Assembly: GCF_001679785.1 (NCBI RefSeq)
Contig: NZ_CP016286.1
Span: 1,240,001-1,304,000 of the forward strand
Reading direction: 5' to 3'
Source: Rhizobium leguminosarum
Lineage (GTDB): Bacteria; Pseudomonadota; Alphaproteobacteria; Rhizobiales; Rhizobiaceae
DNA length: 64,000 nucleotides
Part shown: positions 1 to 11,508 of the stretch, in pieces
How positions within the stretch are numbered: the stretch's first letter is position 1
How the letters are laid out: each line of letters starts with the position of its first letter
Notes under the pieces: generated by a model
Databases searched by the model: none
Seen by the model: only the letters and a program-made list of their open reading frames with translations
Told to the model about the DNA's origin: nothing
Made by a program: the position numbers and the translations under genes

Positions 1-754
1 CGGTGAGGGCGTCAAGATCGGTCCCTTCTGCCATGTCGGGCCGCACGTCGTCCTCAATGCGAATGTCGAGCTTTTGTCGCATGCGGTCGTGACCGGCCGC
101 ACCGTGATCGGCAAGGGCACGCGCATCTTCCCGATGGCGGTCGTCGGCGGTGATCCGCAGAGTGTGCATCACGGCGGCGAGGAGACGACACTGACGGTCG
201 GCGCCAACTGCACGATCCGCGAAGGCGTGACGATGAACACCGGCACGGCCGATTTCGGCGGCCAGACGATCGTGGGCGACAACAACCTCTTCCTTGCCAA
301 TTCGCACGTCGCGCATGACTGCCGGGTGGGCAACCACGTGATCATGTCGAACAACGTCATGCTCGCCGGCCATGTCGTCGTCGAGGATCGCGTCATCCTG
401 GGCGGCGGCTCGGCCGTTCACCAGTTCACCCGCGTCGGTCGTCAGGCCTTCGTCGGCGGGCTCTCGGCGGTGAGTTACGACGTCATTCCCTACGGCATGC
501 TGAACGGCAATCCCGGGCTGCTGAGCGGCCTCAACGTCGTCGGCATGACGCGCGCCGGCGTCGACCGCGCCGTCATTCACAGGGTGCGGCGCGCCTACAA
601 GTCGATCTTCGAAGGACCGGGCTCCGTCCGCGAAAACGCCGCCGCCATCCGCGAAGAATATGCTGATTGCGAGCAGGCGGTCCACATCCTCGACTTCATC
701 GCCGCCGACAGCGACCGCGCCTTGTCCTCGCCAACCCGGGGGCAGAAGGGCTAG
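1..754 (+). CDS. lpxA: UDP-N-acetylglucosamine acyltransferase LpxA (5'-truncated by window edge)
   Basis: First committed step of lipid A synthesis: transfer of a 3-hydroxyacyl chain from acyl-ACP to the 3-OH of UDP-GlcNAc, in the cytoplasm. About 250 residues are visible. The frame is open to the window edge, so the true start lies upstream and a TTG at 74 is internal. Hexapeptide-repeat (left-handed beta-helix) sequence runs through most of the visible part. The catalytic segment [10 protein letters not shown], followed by AGHV and AVHQF, matches the family's catalytic and substrate-binding histidines. The C-terminal helical part is present. It is followed 3 bp later by lpxI and then lpxB, an arrangement typical of alphaproteobacteria that lack LpxH. 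Identification is firm. Confidence 0.97.
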   Translation, partial: GEGVKIGPFCHVGPHVVLNANVELLSHAVVTGRTVIGKGTRIFPMAVVGGDPQSVHHGGEETTLTVGANCTIREGVTMNTGTADFGGQTIVGDNNLFLANSHVAHDCRVGNHVIMSNNVMLAGHVVVEDRVILGGGSAVHQFTRVGRQAFVGGLSAVSYDVIPYGMLNGNPGLLSGLNVVGMTRAGVDRAVIHRVRRAYKSIFEGPGSVRENAAAIREEYADCEQAVHILDFIAADSDRALSSPTRGQKG

Positions 755-757
755 TCC

Positions 758-1639
758 GTGACTCTTTCCGGCGATACCGCTGCGGGCCGGCTGGCGATCA
801 TCGCCGGCGGCGGCTTTCTGCCTTCCTATGTCGCGGAAGCCGCGCGCGCGGCGGGCGAAAATCCCGTCATCGTCGCGCTGAAGGACGAAAGCGACCGGCG
901 CTGGGAAGGGTATGACCATGCCGTCATCGGCATCGGCGATTTTGCAGCTCTAGAGGGACTCTTGAACCGCTACGGCATCGGCCGTGTCGTCATGTCCGGC
1001 AGCGTGCGGCGCCGGCCGGAATGGCGCGAGGTGCGCCCGACGCTGCGCACGCTGATGAAGATGCCGGCCACGATCCGCACCTTGTTGTCCGGCGGCGACG
1101 ATACGGTGCTGCAGATGGTGATCCGGCTGATCGAGGGAAACGGTCGCCGCGTCGTCGGCGCTCATGAGATCGCTCCCGACCTTCTTGCCTACGTCGGTCC
1201 GCTTGGCGCTGCAGCGCCTGGCGAGGAAGACCGGCGCGATATCAGGCGCGCAGCCGATGCCGCTGAGATGCTGGGCCGGCTCGATGTCGGCCAGGGCGCC
1301 GTCGCCATCGGCGGGCGTATCGTCGCGCTGGAGGGTCTTGAGGGCACGGACGAGATGCTGGAGCGTGTCGCGGGTCTCAGAGCCGCCGGGCGCATCTCGC
1401 CGCGCCGCCGTGGCGCACTCGTCAAACTCTGCAAGCCGCAACAGGATATCCGCGCCGACTTGCCGGCGATCGGTGTTTCCACGGTTCTGAACGCGAGGAA
1501 AGCCGGCCTTGCCGGCGTCGCCGTCGAGGCCGGCCGCTCGCTGGTGCTCGATCGCGCCGCCGTCATCAAAGCCGCCGATGAGGCTGGGCTCTTCGTCTGC
1601 GGCATCGATCGCGGCCTGCCGGGATGGGGGCTTGAATGA
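758..1639 (+). CDS. lpxI: UDP-2,3-diacylglucosamine pyrophosphatase LpxI
   Basis: LpxI (formerly DUF1009) hydrolyses UDP-2,3-diacylglucosamine to lipid X and UMP, replacing LpxH in alphaproteobacteria. The 293-residue product has the N-terminal segment LAIIAGGGFLP and the C-terminal catalytic-domain motifs EGLEGTDEML and a later LVKLCKPQQDIRADLPAIG stretch, all family hallmarks. The start is GTG at 758, 3 bp after the lpxA stop. The stop overlaps the lpxB start in an ATGA, which implies translational coupling. Position between lpxA and lpxB supports the assignment independently of motifs. Confidence 0.95.
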   Translation: MTLSGDTAAGRLAIIAGGGFLPSYVAEAARAAGENPVIVALKDESDRRWEGYDHAVIGIGDFAALEGLLNRYGIGRVVMSGSVRRRPEWREVRPTLRTLMKMPATIRTLLSGGDDTVLQMVIRLIEGNGRRVVGAHEIAPDLLAYVGPLGAAAPGEEDRRDIRRAADAAEMLGRLDVGQGAVAIGGRIVALEGLEGTDEMLERVAGLRAAGRISPRRRGALVKLCKPQQDIRADLPAIGVSTVLNARKAGLAGVAVEAGRSLVLDRAAVIKAADEAGLFVCGIDRGLPGWGLE

Positions 1640-2814
1640 ACGGGGCGCCACTGAAGATCGCCGTCATTGCCGGCGAGGTGTCGGGGGATCTGCTCGGTGC
1701 CGATCTCATCGCCGCCCTGAAGCGGATTCATAGCGGGCCGGTGGAACTCGTCGGCGTCGGCGGCGAGGGGCTGCAGGCCGAAGGCTTGAGATCCCTGTTC
1801 GATTTCTCCGAGCTGTCGATCATGGGCATCACCCAGGTGCTGAGCCGGTTGCCAAAGCTCTATACGCTGATCCGCCAGACGACGGCTGCCATCATCGCCG
1901 CAAGGCCGGATATTCTTCTCATCATCGACAGCCCGGACTTCACCCATCGCGTCGCCAAGCGTGTCCGCACCGCGCTGCCCGATCTGCCGGTTGTCAACTA
2001 CGTCTGTCCGAGCGTCTGGGCCTGGAAGGAATATCGCGCCACGCGCATGCTCGCCTATGTCGATCATGTGCTCGCCGTCCTGCCTTTTGAGCCGGCAGTC
2101 ATGCACACGCTCGGCGGGCCCGAGACCACCTATGTCGGCCATCGCCTGGTTGTCGATCCGGCGCTGCTCGAAGCGCGGCGGCTGCGCGCCGGGCCAGCGC
2201 CGGTCGAGGAGGCGGGCAAGACGATCCTGATGCTTCCGGGGTCAAGATCCTCCGAAGTCGCCAAGCTCCTGCCGTTCTTCGAGGATGCCGCCAAAGAACT
2301 CGTCGCCCGCAACGGCCCGATGCGCTTCCTGCTGCCGACCGTGCCGCACAACGAAGCGCTGGTGAAGGGTCTCGTCGCAGGCTGGGCCACGCCGCCTGAA
2401 GTGGTGGTCGGGTCGGCGCAGAAATGGAAGGCCTTTGCCGAAGCGGATGCGGCGATGGCAGCCTCCGGCACGGTGATCCTCGAACTCGCCCTCGCCGGCG
2501 TGCCGACGGTGTCCGTTTACAAGACGGATTGGATCATCCGCCTGCTAAGCCTGCGCATCAAGGTGTGGACGGGCGCATTGCCCAATATCATCGCCGATTA
2601 TGCGGTCGTGCCTGAATATCTGAACGAGGTGGTCCGCGGCGCCAGCTTGGCGCGCTGGATGGAGCGGCTGTCGGCCGATACGTTCCAGCTAAAGGCAATG
2701 AACGAGGGTTACGATCTCGTCTGGCAACGCATGCAGACCGAAAAGCCGCCCGGCGAGCACGCCGCCGAGATCCTTCTCGACGTGCTGAAAAAGAAAAAAC
2801 CCGGTCGTTTCTGA
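1636..2814 (+). CDS. lpxB: Lipid-A-disaccharide synthase LpxB
   Basis: GT19 family glycosyltransferase that condenses lipid X with UDP-2,3-diacylglucosamine to give the tetraacyl disaccharide 1-phosphate at the inner membrane face. The 392-residue length is normal. Motifs seen: GEVSGDLLGADL near the N-terminus, IDSPDFTHRVAK, PSVWAWKEYRATRM, and the donor-site region LMLPGSRSSEVAKLLPFF. The start overlaps the lpxI stop by 4 nt. The stop codon lies inside the loop of a strong terminator hairpin, so this is probably the last gene of the lpx operon. Confidence 0.96.
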   Translation: MNGAPLKIAVIAGEVSGDLLGADLIAALKRIHSGPVELVGVGGEGLQAEGLRSLFDFSELSIMGITQVLSRLPKLYTLIRQTTAAIIAARPDILLIIDSPDFTHRVAKRVRTALPDLPVVNYVCPSVWAWKEYRATRMLAYVDHVLAVLPFEPAVMHTLGGPETTYVGHRLVVDPALLEARRLRAGPAPVEEAGKTILMLPGSRSSEVAKLLPFFEDAAKELVARNGPMRFLLPTVPHNEALVKGLVAGWATPPEVVVGSAQKWKAFAEADAAMAASGTVILELALAGVPTVSVYKTDWIIRLLSLRIKVWTGALPNIIADYAVVPEYLNEVVRGASLARWMERLSADTFQLKAMNEGYDLVWQRMQTEKPPGEHAAEILLDVLKKKKPGRF

Positions 2815-2827
2815 CCGGGTTTTCTTT
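2798..2827 (+). terminator. Bidirectional intrinsic terminator between lpxB and gltA
   Basis: A perfect 9-bp stem AACCCGGTC / GACCGGGTT with a 6-nt loop, followed by TTTTC-TTTT on the right and preceded by an A-rich run on the left. It therefore reads as a Rho-independent terminator on both strands. The lpxB TGA (2812-2814) starts in the loop. gltA on the opposite strand ends 20 bp further on, so both convergent operons can share it. Confidence 0.88.
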
Positions 2828-2846
2828 TGGGTTCTTTATGAAGCGA

Positions 2847-4136
2847 TCAGCGCTTCGAAACCGGAATGTAGTCGCGCTTCGGTTCGCCGACATAGAGCTG
2901 GCGCGGACGGCCGATGCGCTGTTCCGGATCCTCGATCATCTCGTTCCACTGCGCGATCCAGCCGACGGTGCGGGCGAGCGCGAAGAGCACGGTGAACATG
3001 GTCGTGGGGAAGCCCAGCGCCTTCAGCGTGATGCCGGAATAGAAGTCGATGTTCGGATAGAGCTTCTTCTCGATGAAATATTCGTCGGTGAGCGCGATGC
3101 GCTCCAGCTCCATCGCCACTTCGAGCAACGGATCGTCCTTGATGCCGAGTTCGCCGAGCACTTCATGCGTCGTCTTCTGCATGATCTTGGCGCGCGGATC
3201 GTAGTTCTTGTAGACGCGGTGACCGAAGCCCATCAAGCGGAACGGATCGTTCTTGTCCTTGGCGCGGGCGACATATTCCGGAATGCGGTCGACCGTGCCG
3301 ATTTCGTTCAGCATGTTGAGGGCTGCTTCGTTGGCGCCGCCATGCGCGGGCCCCCAGAGGCAGGCGATGCCGGCGGCGATGCAGGCGAACGGGTTGGCCC
3401 CCGACGAACCGGCGAGACGGACGGTCGAGGTCGAGGCGTTCTGCTCATGATCGGCATGAAGGATGAAGATGCGGTCCATGGCGCGGGCAAGCACCGGATT
3501 GACCACATATTCCTCGCAAGGCACGGCAAAGCACATGCGCAGGAAGTTCGAGGCATAGTCGAGGTCGTTCTTCGGATAAACGAAGGGCTGGCCGATATGG
3601 TACTTGTAGGCCATGGCGGCAAGCGTCGGCATCTTGGCGATCATGCGCAGGCTGGCGACCATGCGCTGGTGCGGATCGGTGATGTCGGTGGAGTCGTGAT
3701 AGAAGGCCGACAGTGCGCCGACGCAGCCGCACATGACGGCCATCGGATGCGCATCGCGGCGGAAGCCGGTGAAGAAGCGGCTCATCTGCTCGTGCACCAT
3801 GGTGTGGTGCGTGACGCGGTAATCGAAATCCTTCTTCTGTACGGTGGTCGGCAGTTCGCCGTAGAGCAGGAGGTAGCAGACTTCGAGGAAGTCGCCGTGC
3901 TCGGCGAGCTGCTCGATCGGATAGCCGCGATGCAGCAGGACGCCTTCGTCGCCGTCGATGTACGTGATTTTCGATTCACAGGATGCGGTCGAGGTAAAGC
4001 CCGGATCGTAGGTGAAGGAAGCGGTGTTCTTATACAGGGCACCGATATCGATGACGCTCGGGCCGATCGTGCCGCTTTTGACAGCAAGGTCGACAGACTT
4101 GTCACCGATTTTTATTGTAGCGCTTTGATCCGTCAT
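2847..4136 (-). CDS. gltA: Citrate synthase (type II, hexameric)
   Basis: Condenses acetyl-CoA and oxaloacetate to citrate, the entry step of the TCA cycle. The product is 429 residues, the usual length of proteobacterial citrate synthase. The start chosen is ATG at 4136 ([11 protein letters not shown]), which has GGAGG about 8 nt upstream; an in-frame GTG 20 codons earlier has no such site. Motifs seen include EHNASTS-type sequence ([19 protein letters not shown]) and the catalytic segment [14 protein letters not shown] around residues 303-318. Transcribed alone, convergent with lpx and divergent from comEC. Confidence 0.97.
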   Translation of the reverse strand: MTDQSATIKIGDKSVDLAVKSGTIGPSVIDIGALYKNTASFTYDPGFTSTASCESKITYIDGDEGVLLHRGYPIEQLAEHGDFLEVCYLLLYGELPTTVQKKDFDYRVTHHTMVHEQMSRFFTGFRRDAHPMAVMCGCVGALSAFYHDSTDITDPHQRMVASLRMIAKMPTLAAMAYKYHIGQPFVYPKNDLDYASNFLRMCFAVPCEEYVVNPVLARAMDRIFILHADHEQNASTSTVRLAGSSGANPFACIAAGIACLWGPAHGGANEAALNMLNEIGTVDRIPEYVARAKDKNDPFRLMGFGHRVYKNYDPRAKIMQKTTHEVLGELGIKDDPLLEVAMELERIALTDEYFIEKKLYPNIDFYSGITLKALGFPTTMFTVLFALARTVGWIAQWNEMIEDPEQRIGRPRQLYVGEPKRDYIPVSKR

Positions 4137-4199
4137 GCTGATCCTCCGAAATGGCGGTGGCGCCATAAAAGCGCCATAGGGGTTAAGCGTCCTCACCGA

Positions 4200-4228
4200 T
4201 AGCTATATGATCGCGAGGCTAATGCCAA
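4200..4228 (-). promoter_or_regulatory. Putative sigma-70-type promoter of gltA
   Basis: On the minus strand there is TTGGCA, a 17-nt spacer and TAGCTA, ending about 64 bp upstream of the gltA ATG. Spacing is ideal and the hexamers are moderately good. No other obvious promoter lies in the gltA-comEC gap. Confidence 0.4.
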
Positions 4229-4426
4229 GTTACCGTGACGGCATTTTGTGCATTGCGGTATCATCTTTTAGGCACTGCAGCGATGAGCCGCATGCATATC
4301 GGAAGCCGATGATTCGACTGGTCTTTTGACGCTCGCGATTTTCCCTCATATTTCAATCGATTATGCTTGCCGGATTTGATTGGAGGTTGCATTCTGGCCG
4401 CCTTCGCAGCCGGGCTTGGGCGGTTC

Positions 4427-6859
4427 ATGCAGGAGTTGACGACAGTCGAATTGCGGCCGGAAGCAGGCGAAGGCGCTGCCGACACTTCCAATTTTTCACC
4501 ACCTGTCGTGGTAACGCGACCGACACGGACGCAGTCGGCGACACCATTGCGCCACCGGCTGCCGGCCGCAGCTTCGCAATTGCTGCGTGCCGGCATGCGC
4601 ATGCTGGGCGAGGAGGCGGACCACGGCCGCCTGCTGCTGTTCTCGCCGGTCTTCCTCGGCGCCGGGTCCGCCGTCTGGTTTCTCGCGGCATCGGATTTTC
4701 CTCTCGTTGCATCGCTGCTCTGCCTGTTGGCGCTGACCGTGGCGGTTCTCATCGCCAGCCGCAGCCGGGCGGCGGTGCGGGCAACGCTGCTGGCGCTTGC
4801 GCTCATGGCCTGCGGCATGGTGACGGCGCAGTTCGAGAGCCGGCGGGCTTCGACCATGATCCTCGATTCCGCCGTGACGACGACGGTGACCGGCCGCGTC
4901 GAGCGGCGCGAAGGCGACGGTCGCGGGCGGTGGCGCTACATTCTTGCCGTCACCGGCACCGAGACGCCAGAGGTGAAGCGGCCGCCGGAACGTATCACCG
5001 TGATCGCCCGCGGCGCCGACGCGGCCTTCGAGATCGGCGATATCATAACCGGCAGGGCGCGGCTGACGCCGCCCGCAGGCCCAGCGCTTCCCGAGCTCAA
5101 CGACTTCTCCTTCAGTGCCTATTTCGACGGCATCGGCGCGAATGGCTTCTTCTACGGTAAACCGACGAAAGTCGATGCGCAGGCAGGTCCCCAGGCTGCA
5201 AGATCGACAGCGGAAGCGCTGCTCGAAGGGCTCTACCGGCTGCGCAGCGGGATTGGCGACCGCATAAGGTCGATCCTGCCCGGCGACACCGGTGCTTTTG
5301 CCGCTGCTCTGGTGACGGATGAGCGGCGCGCCATTTCGGATGCGACGACGGAGGCGCTGCGCCAATCCGGTCTGGCTCATATCATCGCCATCTCCGGTCT
5401 CAACATGGCGCTGTCGGCCGGCATCTTCTTCGTCGGCTTCCGGATGCTGCTCAGCCTCTTTCCCGGCATCGCTGAGGCCTACCCGACGAAGAAGATCGCT
5501 GCCGCCGGCGCGCTCATCGCCGTCACCGCCTATTTCCTGATCTCCGGCTTTGCGGTCTCTGCCGAACGCGCCTTCATCATGATGGCCATCATGTTGATTG
5601 CGGTCTTCTTCGACCGGCCGTCGATCAGCCTGCGCAATGTCGCGCTCTCCGCTCTCGTCATCATTGCCATTTCGCCGTCCGAGGTCTTGGGACCGAGCTT
5701 CCAAATGTCCTTTGCCGCGACATTGGCGCTGGTCTCGGGCTATCAGCTGTGGAAGGACCGGCGCGTCCGCGAAAACGCCTTTCTGAAGCTGCCGATCATC
5801 CGGCCGGTCGTTACAGTTGCCGGTTTCTTCGGCGGCGTCTTCCTGACCTCGCTGATCGGCGGTTTTTCAACCGCGCTGTTTTCGATCGAGCATTTTCATC
5901 GCCTGACCGCCTACGGCCTGCCGGCAAACCTCGCGACGATGCCGATCATCTCCTTCATCATCATGCCGGCAGGTCTGCTGGCGATGCTGCTCATGCCTTT
6001 CGGTCTGGATGTTTGGGCCTGGAAGGTCGTCGGATTCGGCCTTGATTTGGTGATCGCGGTCGCAAAGACGGTGTCCGGCTGGGGTGGCAATATCGACGTC
6101 GGCCGCTTGCCCGCCTGGTATTTCGCCGTCGCCGTGGCAGGCTTTCTGCTGCTGACGCTGCTCCGCACCCGGTTGCGCCATGTCGGCACATCGATCATCG
6201 CGGTCGCAACACTCATCCTGCTGCTTCTGCCGGTTCCCCGGCCGCCGGATCTGGTGATTTCGGAGGATGGCAGTCTCGTCGCGGTCGTCGAGGCGGCGGC
6301 AATGGCGTCCAACCGTGAAAGACCGTCGGACTTCATCTTCGACCAGTGGCAGAGAGCGCTGGTCCTGCCGAGGCATGATCCGCCGAAGATGCTGGATGGT
6401 CCTGCTATCCCGCCTGAGGGAGAAGACCGCCGCGTCAGGCTTTCCCGCGATCAGCAGAACGAAGCAAGGACCGCGATGCGGACGGCCGCAGCGGGCGGTG
6501 ACGCAAACCGCTTTTCCTGCGTCAAGAAGGCCTGGTGCATATCAAGGCTCGGCAATGGTCAGGTGGTAACCGTCATCGACAACGCTGCCTATCTCGGCCC
6601 GGCATGCGACGCTGCCGATATCGTCGTGACGTCGGTCCGCCTTCGCTTCAACAATTGCCGCTCAGGTGCGACGCTCTTCACCGGTGAGACGCTGCGCAGG
6701 ACCGGTTCCATCGAGTTGCGCTTCACGGACACCGGCCTGGAGGTCGCAACCGCATTCGATGCATTGTCGCGGCCATGGATGCGCCATCGTGCCTATGACT
6801 GGCGCAGCAACAGTTTTACCGAATCCGGCCTGGCCAATGTCAGTGATAGCGGCGAATGA
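4427..6859 (+). CDS. comEC: ComEC/Rec2 family competence membrane protein
   Basis: Polytopic inner-membrane protein related to the ComEC DNA-uptake channel. As drawn it has 810 residues: an N-terminal DUF4131-like part, then the competence domain, with [15 protein letters not shown] near residues 318-332 and many hydrophobic segments to about residue 610. The C-terminal 190 residues occupy the position of the metallo-beta-lactamase-like domain but show no HxHxDH, so nuclease activity is doubtful; this is common in alphaproteobacterial members. The start is uncertain. An in-frame TTG at 4367 would add 20 residues, and a GGAGG at 4382-4386 lies too far from the ATG at 4427. The 3' end overlaps lexA by 20 bp (convergent). 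Confidence 0.88.
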   Translation: MQELTTVELRPEAGEGAADTSNFSPPVVVTRPTRTQSATPLRHRLPAAASQLLRAGMRMLGEEADHGRLLLFSPVFLGAGSAVWFLAASDFPLVASLLCLLALTVAVLIASRSRAAVRATLLALALMACGMVTAQFESRRASTMILDSAVTTTVTGRVERREGDGRGRWRYILAVTGTETPEVKRPPERITVIARGADAAFEIGDIITGRARLTPPAGPALPELNDFSFSAYFDGIGANGFFYGKPTKVDAQAGPQAARSTAEALLEGLYRLRSGIGDRIRSILPGDTGAFAAALVTDERRAISDATTEALRQSGLAHIIAISGLNMALSAGIFFVGFRMLLSLFPGIAEAYPTKKIAAAGALIAVTAYFLISGFAVSAERAFIMMAIMLIAVFFDRPSISLRNVALSALVIIAISPSEVLGPSFQMSFAATLALVSGYQLWKDRRVRENAFLKLPIIRPVVTVAGFFGGVFLTSLIGGFSTALFSIEHFHRLTAYGLPANLATMPIISFIIMPAGLLAMLLMPFGLDVWAWKVVGFGLDLVIAVAKTVSGWGGNIDVGRLPAWYFAVAVAGFLLLTLLRTRLRHVGTSIIAVATLILLLLPVPRPPDLVISEDGSLVAVVEAAAMASNRERPSDFIFDQWQRALVLPRHDPPKMLDGPAIPPEGEDRRVRLSRDQQNEARTAMRTAAAGGDANRFSCVKKAWCISRLGNGQVVTVIDNAAYLGPACDAADIVVTSVRLRFNNCRSGATLFTGETLRRTGSIELRFTDTGLEVATAFDALSRPWMRHRAYDWRSNSFTESGLANVSDSGE

Positions 6860-7559
6860 GACCGACGAGTTTACCCTGAACCTTGACACGGTCCGGCCCG
6901 AAAATCCGGGTCTCGTAAGCCGGGTTGGCCGCTTCCAGCGCGATCGAGGCGCCCTTGCGGCGGAAGCGCTTGAGTGTCGCTTCTTCGTCGTCGACGAGAG
7001 CAACGACGATGTCGCCCGGACTTGCGGTACTGCCGTTGCGGATGATCACGGTGTCGCCGTCGAAGATGCCGGCGTCGATCATCGAATCGCCCTTGACCTC
7101 GAGCGCATAATGTTCACCGGAGCCGAGCATGTCGGCCGGAACGACGATGTCGTGGGTATTGTTCTGGATCGCCGAGATCGGCACACCGGCAGCGATTCGG
7201 CCCATGACCGGCACGGAGACCGAGTTGCCGTTGTCGGCGACGGGTTTTGCGGGAGCAGGAGTGGCGACCGGCTGCGGCTTGCCGAGGCTGCCCTCGATGA
7301 CGCTCGGCGAAAAGCCGCGCCGGGGCTGAATGCTCGGGCTGTAGGCCTCCGGAAGCTTGATGACCTCGAGCGCGCGGGCGCGATTCGGTAGGCGGCGAAT
7401 GAAGCCTCGCTCCTCAAGCGCTGTAATCAAGCGATGAATCCCGGACTTGGAGGCGAGGTCCAGGGCATCCTTCATTTCGTCGAAAGATGGCGGAACGCCG
7501 GATTCCTTCATGCGCTCATGAATGAAAAGGAGAAGCTCCTGTTGTTTGCGCGTGAGCAT
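6840..7559 (-). CDS. lexA: SOS repressor LexA
   Basis: Represses DNA-damage genes and is inactivated by RecA-stimulated self-cleavage. The 239-residue product is longer than the E. coli protein, as usual in alphaproteobacteria, because of a proline/alanine-rich linker (about residues 70-115). The winged-helix domain covers residues 1-65. The cleavage site Ala124-Gly125 sits in RIAAGVPI, the catalytic serine is Ser159 in KGDSMIDAG, and the lysine is Lys197 in EEATLKRF. An SOS operator lies just upstream, which implies autoregulation. Confidence 0.97.
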   Translation of the reverse strand: MLTRKQQELLLFIHERMKESGVPPSFDEMKDALDLASKSGIHRLITALEERGFIRRLPNRARALEVIKLPEAYSPSIQPRRGFSPSVIEGSLGKPQPVATPAPAKPVADNGNSVSVPVMGRIAAGVPISAIQNNTHDIVVPADMLGSGEHYALEVKGDSMIDAGIFDGDTVIIRNGSTASPGDIVVALVDDEEATLKRFRRKGASIALEAANPAYETRIFGPDRVKVQGKLVGLIRRYH

Positions 7560-7607
7560 CGACGTTGTGACCTCGTGATTGAAACAAATCCAGAACAGAC
7601 ACTATAT

Positions 7608-7622
7608 GTTCCATATGTGTTC
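7608..7622 (-). promoter_or_regulatory. LexA operator (SOS box) of lexA
   Basis: An exact GTTC-N7-GTTC direct repeat, the alphaproteobacterial LexA box, lies 49-63 bp upstream of the lexA ATG. On the minus strand it overlaps or abuts a plausible -10 element (TATAGT), placing bound LexA on its own promoter. Confidence 0.85.
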
Positions 7623-7754
7623 CGCAAGTAGCTAAATTTCCGTAAAACTTGGTGCCAACTCGTTGAGATTTTTATTTTCATTCGCCGGATTGGGACACAA
7701 GTCTTGTATTGAGGGTGGCGCTGCACATCTCTTGATCTTTCCAGGAGGGAGATC

Positions 7755-8651
7755 ATGAACGCGCATTCCGCCAAACCGCACCCGCTGGATCATGTCGTGC
7801 TGCCGGTCGTCAACATCGATCTGGCGCGCGAGAGGCTCGGCAAGCTCGGCTTCACCGTTGCCGCCGATGCGCGCCATCCCTTCGGAACGGAGAATGCCTG
7901 CGTCTTTTTTGCCGACAAGACCTATCTGGAGCCGCTCGGGATTGCGAGCGTCAAGGAGAGCGAGGCGTCGGCGCGCCAAGGCAATGTCTTCACGGCCCGC
8001 AACCAGGCCTTCCGTTTCCGCTGCGGCGCGGAGGGGCTTTCGGGGCTGGCTTTCGGCAGCAAGGATGCCGGCATCGATCATCAGGATTTCGTCGGCAACG
8101 GATCGAGCGCCGGCGAGATGCTGCAGTTCACCCGGCCGATGACGATGCCGGACGGTTCTGAGACGATTGCCGGCTTCAAGCTGGCTTTTGCCGGCGACCT
8201 GCGCGCGCCTGATCTCCTGCTTTTCACCGTCGAGCGCGTCAATCCGCTGCCGGCCGACCGCGCCGCGCTGGAGGCGCATGTCAATGGCGTCACCGGCATA
8301 GTCGAGATCGCGCTTTGCACGCCGGAGCCGGCCGCCTTCGCTGCCTTCGTCAGCCTTGCGGTGGCGCAATCGGCAGTCGAGAAAACCGGTTTCGGCGTCG
8401 ATATCGCGGCGTCGAATGCGAAAATCAGCCTGATGACGCCGGAAGGGCTGGAGGCCTATTTCGACATCGCCGGCTCATGCGCAGATCGCGGCCTGCGCGG
8501 CCGGGCAATCCTCTTTGCTGTCGCCGATCTTGCCGTGACAGAAGCGCATTTGGCTGCTAACGGGGTGACATACACGCGCAAGAACAATCGCATTCTGGTG
8601 AAGCCCGCGCCCGGGCAGGGCACGCTCTTCGCCTTCGAGGAAACACGATGA
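7755..8651 (+). CDS. VOC-fold protein, glyoxalase-like domain
   Basis: A 298-residue protein with two vicinal-oxygen-chelate-like halves. The N-terminal segment (residues about 9-180, [20 protein letters not shown]) resembles the glyoxalase-like domain family PF13468. The second half ends in [16 protein letters not shown] strong ribosome binding site, AGGAGGGA, precedes the ATG. Its last 4 nt overlap kdsA (ATGA), so the two genes are translationally coupled and probably co-transcribed. The substrate is unknown; linkage to kdsA may reflect only operon structure. Confidence 0.8.
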   Translation: MNAHSAKPHPLDHVVLPVVNIDLARERLGKLGFTVAADARHPFGTENACVFFADKTYLEPLGIASVKESEASARQGNVFTARNQAFRFRCGAEGLSGLAFGSKDAGIDHQDFVGNGSSAGEMLQFTRPMTMPDGSETIAGFKLAFAGDLRAPDLLLFTVERVNPLPADRAALEAHVNGVTGIVEIALCTPEPAAFAAFVSLAVAQSAVEKTGFGVDIAASNAKISLMTPEGLEAYFDIAGSCADRGLRGRAILFAVADLAVTEAHLAANGVTYTRKNNRILVKPAPGQGTLFAFEETR

Positions 8652-9493
8652 GCACTGATACGAATTCCGAAGTCAGGATCGGCGAAGGCCAAGGCCAGGT
8701 CACCTTTTCCAATACCGGCCGTCTGTCGCTGATTGCCGGTCCCTGCCAGATGGAGAGCCGCGGCCACGCCTTCATGGTGGCCGGGACGCTGAAGGAGCTT
8801 TGCGCAAAGCTCGGCATCGGCCTCGTCTACAAGAGCTCCTTCGACAAGGCGAACCGAACCTCGCTGTCGGCCGAACGCGGTATCGGGATCGAAAAGGGCA
8901 TGGAGGTCTTTGCCGACCTCAAGAAGGAATTCGGCTTTCCCGTCCTGACCGACGTTCATACCGCCGAGCAATGCGCAGAGGTGGCAAAGATCGTCGACGT
9001 CCTGCAGATCCCGGCCTTCCTCTGCCGCCAGACCGACCTTCTCATCGCCGCCGCCAAGACCGGCCGCGTCGTCAATGTCAAGAAGGGCCAGTTCCTCGCT
9101 CCCTGGGATATGAAGAACGTTCTGAAGAAGCTCAACGCCAGCGGCAATCCGAACGTGCTGCTGTGCGAGCGCGGCGCCTCCTTTGGTTACAATACGCTGG
9201 TCTCCGACATGCGTTCGCTGCCGATCATGGCGGCGATGGGCGCGCCCGTTATCTTCGATGCCACCCATTCCGTGGCGCAGCCGGGCGGGCAGGGCGATTC
9301 CTCCGGCGGTCAGCGGGAATTCGTAGAAACGCTGGCGCGCGCAGCGGTGGCTACCGGTATTGCCGGCGTCTTCGTCGAAACTCATCAGGACCCCGACAAT
9401 GCCCCTTCCGACGGCCCGAACATGGTCTATCTCAAGGACATGCCGCGGCTTCTCGAAAAGCTGCTTGCCTTCGATGCGGTCGCCAAGGCTTGA
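8648..9493 (+). CDS. kdsA: 2-dehydro-3-deoxyphosphooctonate aldolase (KDO-8-phosphate synthase)
   Basis: Condenses arabinose-5-phosphate with phosphoenolpyruvate to KDO-8-phosphate for the LPS inner core. Length 281 residues, typical. Motifs: [10 protein letters not shown] near residues 31-40, [12 protein letters not shown] near residues 60-71, and [11 protein letters not shown] in the C-terminal half. Start ATG overlaps the stop of the VOC gene. eno, which makes its PEP substrate, lies 137 bp downstream. Confidence 0.96.
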   Translation: MSTDTNSEVRIGEGQGQVTFSNTGRLSLIAGPCQMESRGHAFMVAGTLKELCAKLGIGLVYKSSFDKANRTSLSAERGIGIEKGMEVFADLKKEFGFPVLTDVHTAEQCAEVAKIVDVLQIPAFLCRQTDLLIAAAKTGRVVNVKKGQFLAPWDMKNVLKKLNASGNPNVLLCERGASFGYNTLVSDMRSLPIMAAMGAPVIFDATHSVAQPGGQGDSSGGQREFVETLARAAVATGIAGVFVETHQDPDNAPSDGPNMVYLKDMPRLLEKLLAFDAVAKA

Positions 9494-9567
9494 CGTTCAA
9501 CAGTCTGACATGATCGTGCTATAGGCCACATCGGAAGGCTGGTCCGAAGGCTATTGCAGCATTGTAA

Positions 9568-10905
<1,338 letters not shown>

Positions 10906-10928
10906 TCGGATCTGACTTTTGATCGTTT

Positions 10929-10960
10929 AACCCGCGCCTTCCCGGCGCGGGTTTTTTCTT
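10929..10960 (+). terminator. Rho-independent terminator after eno
   Basis: A perfect 8-bp GC stem, CCCGCGCC / GGCGCGGG, with a 5-nt loop and a following run of six T (10952-10957), starting 25 bp after the eno stop. Confidence 0.93.
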
Positions 10961-11042
10961 GCCCGTTTTTTAGAGTCAACGAACGGTTAATCTCTGCGCG
11001 CTAGATTGAATGAATTGGTAATGCGTTCAAGAGCATGCGTGT

Positions 11043-11363
11043 ATGTGGACAAAGCATCATAAGAAGAGAAGAATCGGTCGCTTCGTCATTCCTGCCATGA
11101 CGGTCGCCTTCCTTTCCTACTTCGGTTATCATTGCATCCATGGCGATTACGGCCTGCGCGCGACGGAGACATTCGAGCGTCAGCGTGTCGCGCGTGAAAA
11201 AGAGCTTGCCGTCTTGAAAGCAAAGCGCGAACATCTGGAAAATCAGGTCGCGCTCTTGAGTGATGGCTCGCTCGACAAGGATATGCTGGACGAAAAAGCG
11301 CGCTATCAGCTCAACATGTCGCGCGCCGACGAGATCGTCGTTTTCAACCACTATTCCAATTAA
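11043..11363 (+). CDS. FtsB/DivIC family septum formation initiator
   Basis: A small bitopic membrane protein of 106 residues. A short basic N-terminus precedes one transmembrane segment (about residues 13-33, ending in YFGYHCIHG), followed by a coiled coil (about 40-75) and the family C-terminal stretch DKDMLDEKARYQLNMS. FtsB-like proteins form a complex with FtsL and FtsQ in the divisome. Its location between eno and pdhA is a widely seen arrangement in proteobacteria. No cleavable signal peptide is apparent. Confidence 0.88.
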   Translation: MWTKHHKKRRIGRFVIPAMTVAFLSYFGYHCIHGDYGLRATETFERQRVAREKELAVLKAKREHLENQVALLSDGSLDKDMLDEKARYQLNMSRADEIVVFNHYSN

Positions 11364-11439
11364 CTAGAAACTGGTTAATTGAAATTTTCATAGCTATTTC
11401 AACAAATTACCACCGAATACGAGCCATGCAATTATGGCA

Positions 11440-11468
11440 TTGCTGTGGTCATATTTCTTCCCTATGGT
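11440..11468 (+). promoter_or_regulatory. Putative promoter of the pdh operon
   Basis: TTGCTG, a 17-nt spacer and TATGGT, ending about 40 bp before the pdhA ATG. Spacing is ideal and the hexamers are fair. Confidence 0.45.
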
Positions 11469-11508
11469 ACGCGCCACCAAGAACCGACAAACCCATAGGG
11501 AGGGTTGA

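Noticed and set aside
2838..4202. Long 454-codon open frame opposite gltA
   Set aside because: It is the antisense shadow of a clear citrate synthase gene; its product is Arg/Asp/Val-rich with no domain, as expected from GC-rich coding in the complementary frame.
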